DNA of 64,000 bases, taken from Nicotiana tabacum. Its lineage: Eukaryota; Streptophyta; Magnoliopsida; Solanales; Solanaceae. The translations under genes were made by a program, and so were the position numbers. Below the pieces are notes generated by a model. The model did no database searches. It was not told the origin of the DNA and saw only the letters and a list, made by a program, of their open reading frames with translations. Shown one piece after another: positions 57,322 through 64,000 of this stretch (its first letter is position 1; the number at the start of each line of letters is the position of its first letter). Location: contig NC_134087.1 in assembly GCF_000715075.1 (NCBI RefSeq), positions 183,117,276 through 183,181,275 on the forward strand, given 5' to 3'.

Positions 57322-60300
57322 TTATCCTATTCTGTCTACTCTTATATATAAGTAAGGACATTGAAGCTTATCACTATTAACAATCTCCTTCCCTTGTATC
57401 TCCAGTTGCTGAAAAGTGTAAGCCTCATGATCTCCATAGTCTAGTGCATGATTTGCTAGGAAATTAGCCAATTTATTCTCTTCTCTCATGATATGTGACA
57501 ATCTGCAATTACATGTCCTCATATACACTTTAATCTCCAGTACATAATTCTCCACTGTCCAAGGTAGATCCCAAATACCATTTACCACATTCATCATTAG
57601 TAGAGAATCTGTTTGGATGTGAATATTGACATATCCTTGTTGCACACATTCCTTTATTGTCTCAAGAATAGCAATATCTTCAGCTTCTACATTTGTCCCC
57701 TCTTGAATTTCTTTCCCCCTTGCATATCTCACATCACCCTCACTATCCCTTAGGACAAAACCAATGGAGCTTCTACCTGGATTTCCCCTTGATGCCCCGT
57801 CTGTATTCACTTTTATCCAATCCTGTTCAGGCATCTCCCACATAACTCTAGTGACCTTTAGTTTGGGCACATATTATTCCATCATTTTTAGAAGGTCAGG
57901 CCACTTATGAGGGACATGATTTATATTTGGTTTTCTGAGTTTAACTAGAGATTGAAGAGTTGTAGAAACCTGGTATATAACCCTACTAATAGTTAGCACT
58001 TCTCCATGTTTGTAACAGTTTCTCCTCTTCCACAACTCCCACAAAATGATCGAAGGCAAAGCATGGAAAATAGGCTTTAGTCGAGTTACAACTTGCACTG
58101 TCCAACATTTGACTATTGCCTGCTTCAATGTCAAACCAGTTATTGAGATTCCTGCGTTTGCCATGAAGTAATACCACACTGTGTGTGCTGCAAATGATTT
58201 GGAAAATACATGAGTCATAGTCTCTTTGTTAGGTTCTCTGTAGCACCAGCATCTGGAGGGTAAAAATAACCCAATCTCTTGAAGAAATCATCTAGAGGAA
58301 TCCTGCCCTTCCAAACTTTCCACATAAAAAAGGCAATCCTTTGACCCAAATTTTTGTGAACACAGCATTATGATTCCTTCTCCTTCTCACATAATCCCAA
58401 GCTGATTTTATAGTGAAGTTGCCTTTTGGTTCCATCATCCAGAAAAGTTTATTTAATTCATCAGAAAGAGCTAGAGGTTTGATATTATCAATAATGTGAG
58501 TGGCTAGGTCCTGAGGCAATATATGCATTAATCTGGCTTAATCCCATGCATCTTCCAGTACTACATCATGAACATTATGGATTGACTCGTCACAATAGAA
58601 ATCTGGTGGAGTTGCAAAATACAATCCACCCAACCCTGTCCAATTGTCAAACCAAAAAAGTGATGACCCCATTCTTGTTTGCCAGATGATTTGTTGCTCA
58701 ATAGCATCCCTACACTCAAGGATTTTCCTCCAAATATGAGAACCATTTCTCTATGGCACCACCATCGCATTCATCTTTTTACAATATTTTTGGCACATGA
58801 ATGAACCCCAAATAGTTGGTTTTGTTCTGAAATTCCACCACAACTTGCAAAATAAAGCCCTTGACACATCGTGTAGTGATCGAAATCCAGCCCATCTTTC
58901 CTCTTTAGGTAAGCACAAGGTGTCCCAGGATGCCCAATACCTTGTCTTTCCTCCTATAGCATTGCTCCAGAAAAATTGAGCAAACATTTTGTGGAGCTTA
59001 TTGATGACAAAAACTGGTGGATTCACTACTGAAAGTAGATGAATAGGCATGCCTTGAAGTACATAAGTAATTAAAACTGCCCATCCTACAATTGATAACA
59101 ATTTCCCTTGCCATGATTGCAACTTATCCAACACCTTTTTCATAATATCTTTATAAAATTCCATCTTCCTCCTAGCATATAATATGGGGCACCCAAGGTA
59201 GGTGAAAGGGAAGTCCTGCCTGTTGATACCTGTTATCCTCTACACTTTGTTTACAACCTCCATATCTGTTAAATGATGCATGTATACTGCAGATTTCACC
59301 TTATTGATAAGTTGTCCAGAAGCAGACTCATATGCCATTAGCACCTCCATAATCAACCTTAATGAAGTAGCATCAGAAGAAGAGAAGATGATAGTATCAT
59401 CTGCATATGAAAGATTATTAATCTTGGTGTTCCATTTTGGTAGTCCAAACCCACAGAAATACAAGTTCTGGTGTAAAACATTGAGACCTCTTGATAAAGC
59501 TTCAGCAGATAGAATAAACAAGGTAGGTGACAGCGGATCACCTTACTTAACTCCTCTTGTTGATTTAAAAAAACCATAGGGTTGTCCATTCATTAAGATA
59601 GAATACCAGTTATTGCCAACAATGCCAAACACAATTTCTATGAATCTTTCAGAGAAGCCCATTTTCCTCAAAACTTTAGTCATGAATAGCCAAGATAGTC
59701 TATCTTAGGCTTTTGTCATGTCCAACTTGAGCATAACATTTGGCCCTACTTTGGTCCTCAGCCTTATGTCTATTATTATTTCTTGGGTCAACAAAATATT
59801 TTCCACAATGCTCCTACCTTTGATGAAACCTGCTTGCTCATCAGAAATTAAAGAAGGTAGTAGTGGTGCAATTCTTTCATGAATGACTCTCGAGAACACC
59901 TTATTAATAAAATTGCTAAGGCTTATTGGACGCATATTTGAGAAAGTGATCACATCCTTCTTCTTTGGCAATAACACTAAGTTGGTATGTGTGATATACT
60001 TAGGTAATTCCTTACCATTGCAGAACTCCTTAACCATAGAAAATACATCATCTCCTATTATATTCCAGCACTGATAAAGAATTTCCCTGTGAGCCATCAG
60101 GACCCCCAACACTATCTGCATTTAACCAAAATACAGTCTGTTGCACTTCTTCTTTTGTAGGTTGTTTCAGTTGTTCCTAATTCTGTTCCATCGAAATCAT
60201 ATTAGGGACATGATCTATGATCTCAAATGAGGTTGGCACCACATCTTTATGGAACTGATATTGAAAGAAATTGATTGCTTTTTCAGCCATCTGCTCATTT

Positions 60301-61467
60301 CCTTCTATCCAGGTGCCTGCATCGTTTTGAATTCTCTTTAACTATAGTCTTTTCCTTCTCCCGTTCACTTGAGCATGAAAAAAATTCGTATTGTGATCCC
60401 CATCTTTAAACTATGTCATGTCTGCCTTCTGCTTCCAGAAATGTTCTTCTAGAGCTAGATATCTAATAAGTTCTGCTTGCACCTTGTTGAGCCTCTCCCT
60501 ATTCATGCTTGTGGGACTAAGTTCGAACTGAGCTTCATGTACCAGAACAACCTCTTCTAGGCTTGCAATTTTTTTGAAAATATCCCCATATTATCCTTAC
60601 TCCATCTTGATAAAACCTTTTTCAGTTTCTTCAATTTGTTGTTGAAATTGTGAAAGAGATAACTTGAGAGTTTGCAGACAAGTCATCCACCCAATTTTCT
60701 TTCACAACCTCTTGGAATGTGTTGTGATCAGTCCAAAAATTCAGGAATCAAAATTGCTTTTTGATTGGTATCTGATTTGTATCACATTTAATCAAAAGTG
60801 GGCAGTGGTCTGAGCCTATTTTTGATAAGTGAGTCACTTCTACACTTGGGAAAAGTTGCTGAAGTTCCAAGTTGCCTATTACACGATCCAGTCTTTTAAA
60901 AATGTAGTCCTCTTCAGCCCTACCATTCCACCATGTGAATATACTTCCTTTGAAACCAAGATCGATGAGGTTGGACGTATTTATACAATGTCTAAAGTCG
61001 TCCACTTCATTTATTGGTACAGGGAGACCACCAAACTTCTCCTCCTCATCCAATATTACATTGAAATCCCCACCAACAATCCATGGAGTAACCATGTCAC
61101 TTGCCAAAGCATAGAGAGTATCCCATAATTCTATACGCTCGATATGATCACATTTAGCATATACTAGAGTAAGGATAATTTCTTGTATAGTATTGGTGTC
61201 AGTTAATCTCAAAGTGAGTTGTTGTTGCATGTCAAATAACACCATAACCTCAAAATCATCTTCTATGAAAGCCCATATTTTATTAGAAATGTTGACATAT
61301 GTCTGTGCAAGCCCAAGTCTGCTCCTATATCTTTCAAGTTTCCTCGACTATTGCTTTGGTTCCATTAGTCCAACAAATCTAAAATGGTACTGTCTATGCA
61401 TTGTAACAAGTCTTTCAAAGGCTTGTTGTTTGTTCACAGATCTAATATTCCAGATGATAGCATTCAT
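57322..61467 (-). pseudogene. LINE ORF2: endonuclease, reverse transcriptase, RNase H; broken
   Basis: ORF2 starts ATG at 61467 (NAIIWNIRSVNKQQAFERL), one base after the ORF1 stop. The APE-type endonuclease runs to about 60748 with VGGDFNVILDEEEKFGG, FTWWNGR, KRLDRVIGN and SDHCPLLI, interrupted by TAG at 61350-61348. A decayed linker follows. RT in 60121-59240 has LVLLPKKKDVITFSNMRPIS, DEQAGFIKGRSIVENILL and an intact LSYADDTIIFS; stops TAA at 59707-59705 and 59545-59543. Then a post-RT part (58751-59164), a zinc-finger-type part (58292-58528), and RNase H (57322-57870) with KVNTDGASRGNPG, VEAEDIAILE and IQTDSLLMMN. The last catalytic Asp (usual ADxLA) reads ANFLA. In the family this protein nicks DNA and primes reverse transcription on it. 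Confidence 0.9.
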
Positions 61468-61468
61468 T

Positions 61469-64000
61469 TTAAACAATTGATTTAGAGCATGCCCTCCTTG
61501 TTTGAACTCCATTACCTAGAACACTAGTGTTTTCCTTTTGCTTTTTCTTTCTTCCTCTGCCTAATTTCACTTTATCCATCACTCTGGGAGATAAGTCATC
61601 TTGTCTTGCTATGTGCTTGAAGTTCTGTGCAGTAGATTCCTCATCCATATATTGACCATGAATATCCTCTTTAGTCTCCTCTTCAATGTTGTTGTTTTGC
61701 TTGGATAGTTGAGTGTTTGCATGTTTAGGAACCAACTCAGAGTGGCCTTTAGGGGTTTTTGTTTTGCTGGAGCTATAGAAAATGCTGGAATCTCTGTTGT
61801 ATTGGTACCAGTTTTGGCTTGTAAGCTAGAGTTTGTTGTAACTGGATTTGGCAGAATGGGATTGATGTTAGAAATGTTTTCAGTTGGAGTTGTAATTATG
61901 TCAGGAAATGGTTTATCTGGAGGGTCAGGGCTAGGCTTCTTACTTGGTTCCATGACATGTTCAGCATCTTTATCCACTTGTTTTTGTATTGATTTGTCTG
62001 CATAATTCTGATTTCCTTCAGTTACCATTTGCATCACATCCTCAATTTCTTCCCTACATGATCGAATGTCCTCTACATCTATTTGTTCTTCCTTAGAGTG
62101 ATATTCCGCTTCCTCTTCTGATTCATTCTCATTTTGAGTATCCCACAAGCGACCTAATTGACTATTCCCAGTAGCTAATGATTGAGAAGGTATTTCTTGG
62201 TAGGATTGCTTTGTTGTGACCAGTTGATGCAAATATGCTGCCTTTTGCTTTATATTCACATTGTTGGCAGTGTCCACATTGTTTGGTGCTGAGTTTGTTT
62301 GGACAATAGTCCTATTAGCCCACTGAGCATTTGATTCATCTTGTCATGCTGGTGCTACAATAATTCCATTTGTTCCTCCTTGGATAGCCACCAACTGAGC
62401 CTCATTCCCATTTGTAGTAGTATTTTCAAAGTTACCATTAGTAGAAGCTGCGACATTAGTAGTAAGTGGATTATCTTGATGGGAATGATTTTGAGCAGAG
62501 AAAGTTTCGTTGACCTATTGAGCTGTATCTCCTCCTATTTCATTGTTTTGTTTTCTATTCTCATGAAGCTTAAAAGTTGGGGCCTTGGGATTCAGTTTCT
62601 TGGGTTCTGACTTAGATGATTGTCTCCTAGATGAACTAGGAGAAGTTACCTTTTGTACCATTTGTCTAGTTGAAAAATCAAATTCCTGCTCCTCTGAATC
62701 ATTCTCCTCATTGTTGTCATTATCATTCTGTAACAGTGCAAATTTGTTAGCAGTAGACAATAGTTCAGTAGGTTGATTCTGTACCAATATCAATTCTTTT
62801 CTCACTCCATCATTCATTTGGACAGTATCATTAGTATCCAAATTTTTCCCGATATTTTCTTTCCCCTGTGCATTAGCGTTGTCCTTCATTTCTTTTCCAA
62901 CAGCTTCCTTCACCTGTTTTACTGCATAATCAGTCACAAAAGTAAGTTCTTTCCCATCTGCAGCAGTAGCTTCATGTTGTTTCATTTTGTTCTGTCCTTT
63001 ATTGTCTTAAACTTCCTTCCACTGAGATGCTACATTTCCATCCACCTTGCCACTGCTAAGTATCATTAGAGGATCAACATGTTTCTTTGTTTCCTTATTA
63101 CCCTGAACCAAAGCTTCCTTAGTAAACTGATGCTCCACATTTTTGCGCTCCATTATTTCAGGGTGAATCCTCCAACACTCAAGCATGTCATGCCCTTGTA
63201 GTTTACACTCTTTACAGTATTTAGGAAGATAATCATATCTAACTATCACCCATTCCGTTCTTATCACTTTTGTCACATCATGCTCGATATCCATACGAAT
63301 TTTCTTAGGTAAGTCAGCTAGAAGATCCACTAGTACCTTGAATTTAGCACAGCTTGGCCTTGATTTGGTAATAGTTGCCACATCAAGTTGAAGAGGCTTA
63401 CCAACAGCAGAGGCCAAAGAAAATAGGCATTCCTTTATAAAGTACGTAGGCAATAAGTTTGGAAAGGAGATCCATGCCATTACTTTTGATGTTTCCTCAC
63501 AAGCTTTAAATGTTGAATCGTATATCAAGGTTCTTAGTTGATATTCATGTCCAAGTTTGTCCCTCACATAATGTACACCCTTCGACGAGAATTCGATATA
63601 ATCTTGGCATAATGTGAACCTTATCAAAATGTGTCTATCTTGAAGAAAGCCAATATTGCATTCCCCTTTGATCTCGCACTGCATAGGCAGTATTTTTCGC
63701 AATTCTTGCATTTCTGGCCAACATATGAGAATTTACATACAACTACCCATTGTAATCCTTCTAAGTGATTCATGCGATCAACTTCAGATTCAGAAAACTT
63801 CACCAAAGGTTGCCCTTGCAAGAAAGTTGGACGTCTGATAGGAATTGGTTCAATGTTGGAAAATGTTTTTGGTGCTGCATTGCTGATAGTGTTTGGTTTT
63901 AGTACAGCAGCGTAGTCCAGTTGTTTTGAGCTTGTTTCATGATCCATAATGATGGTAGGTGGCGCATGATGAGGTAGTGCAGCCCCAACAGAAGGTTGTT
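61469..64000 (-). pseudogene. LINE ORF1 (DUF4283 and CCHC knuckle), open beyond the window, broken
   Basis: Minus strand from the window edge: the frame around ATG 63947 (MDHETSSKQLDYAAVLKPN) is open to position 64000, so the true start may be outside. A frame change near 63700 leads to 63007-63711 with the DUF4283 part ([60 protein letters not shown]) and a knuckle [14 protein letters not shown] (about 63180-63220). Long Asn/Gln/Glu-rich low-complexity segments follow (62515-62985, 61609-62277) with stops at 63009-63007, 62517-62515 and near 62343, then a frame change and a basic end (61469-61735, GRGRKKKQKENTS). The stop TAA at 61471-61469 is followed by A and the ORF2 ATG. ORF1 proteins bind the element RNA. 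Confidence 0.85.

Larger units (their letters stand above)
55631..64000 (-). mobile_element. L1-type LINE with RNase H and an extra 3' ORF (5' end outside window)
   Basis: On the minus strand: ORF1 (64000-61469), ORF2 (61467-57322) with endonuclease, RT, zinc-finger region and RNase H, then 1.7 kb with an unrecognised decayed ORF, then the tail CTTGCCAAAAAAAA at 55631-55644, a 3' end wording I know from plant LINEs. At least 8.37 kb is present, longer than usual for plant L1. Plant L1 elements with an acquired RNase H at the end of ORF2 are known. Every ORF has stops or frame shifts, so it is immobile. No target duplication can be checked because the 5' end is outside. Confidence 0.85.

Noticed and set aside
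1..64000. A host plant gene or a bacterial-type system
   Set aside because: No multi-exon host-like coding region, tRNA or rRNA could be supported; all coding text is explained by transposable elements, with the LINE third ORF as the only open case.

Overview
This window is plant nuclear DNA made almost entirely of transposable elements nested in one another. I see no convincing host gene, rRNA or tRNA. The families (Ty3/gypsy chromovirus with chromodomain, Tat/Ogre-type gypsy, Sirevirus-type Ty1/copia with an envelope-like ORF, and an L1-type LINE with a DUF4283-type ORF1 and a terminal RNase H) and the LTR wording point to an asterid, most likely Solanaceae (Nicotiana-like). The species is inference.

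Left part (1-19290). The window opens about 34 bp inside the 5' LTR of an Ogre/Tat-like element (1-10251). It has a primer binding site, a polypurine tract and 2.07-kb LTRs but no gag-pol; its 6.1-kb interior holds several tandem and dispersed repeats. It is inserted in the 5' LTR of a second non-coding gypsy element (10252-17121; 2.14-kb LTR, tRNA-Met PBS, PPT, 4.5-kb interior without pol). That element abuts a minus-strand LTR fragment (17122-18146), which abuts a minus-strand LINE ORF1 relic (18147-19290).

Middle part (about 19440-53907). The oldest layer appears to be a plus-strand Tat-type gypsy element: LTR end, PBS, broken gag, protease, RT, two RNase H domains and the integrase zinc finger (to about 24516); 3' non-coding DNA with a 90-bp tandem array (31028-31842); and a minus-strand coiled-coil ORF with an intron (52067-53907). 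It is broken by (a) a 5'-truncated Tekay/Del chromovirus (24517-31027), whose pol reads in one frame broken only by stop codons, and (b) a minus-strand Sirevirus (about 31843-52066). The Sirevirus gag is itself split by a 10-kb gypsy element (40582-50605) with 2.9-kb LTRs and a perfect GTTTC target duplication.

Right part (53908-64000). A second Sirevirus-like LTR (from 53908) carries eight consecutive hairpins with matched changes in both arms. A short gypsy-type LTR fragment follows (about 55296-55630), and then a long minus-strand L1-type LINE (55631 to beyond 64000) with ORF1, ORF2 (endonuclease, RT, zinc-finger region, RNase H) and an unrecognised, decayed ORF of about 425 codons between the RNase H stop and the poly(A) tail.

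All coding regions are damaged, so nothing here looks autonomous today. The most interesting points are the extra ORF of the LINE with a possible splice site, the covarying hairpin array, the hairpin minisatellite of the Ogre-like element, and a 0.9-kb piece of Sirevirus flanking DNA found again inside the same element.
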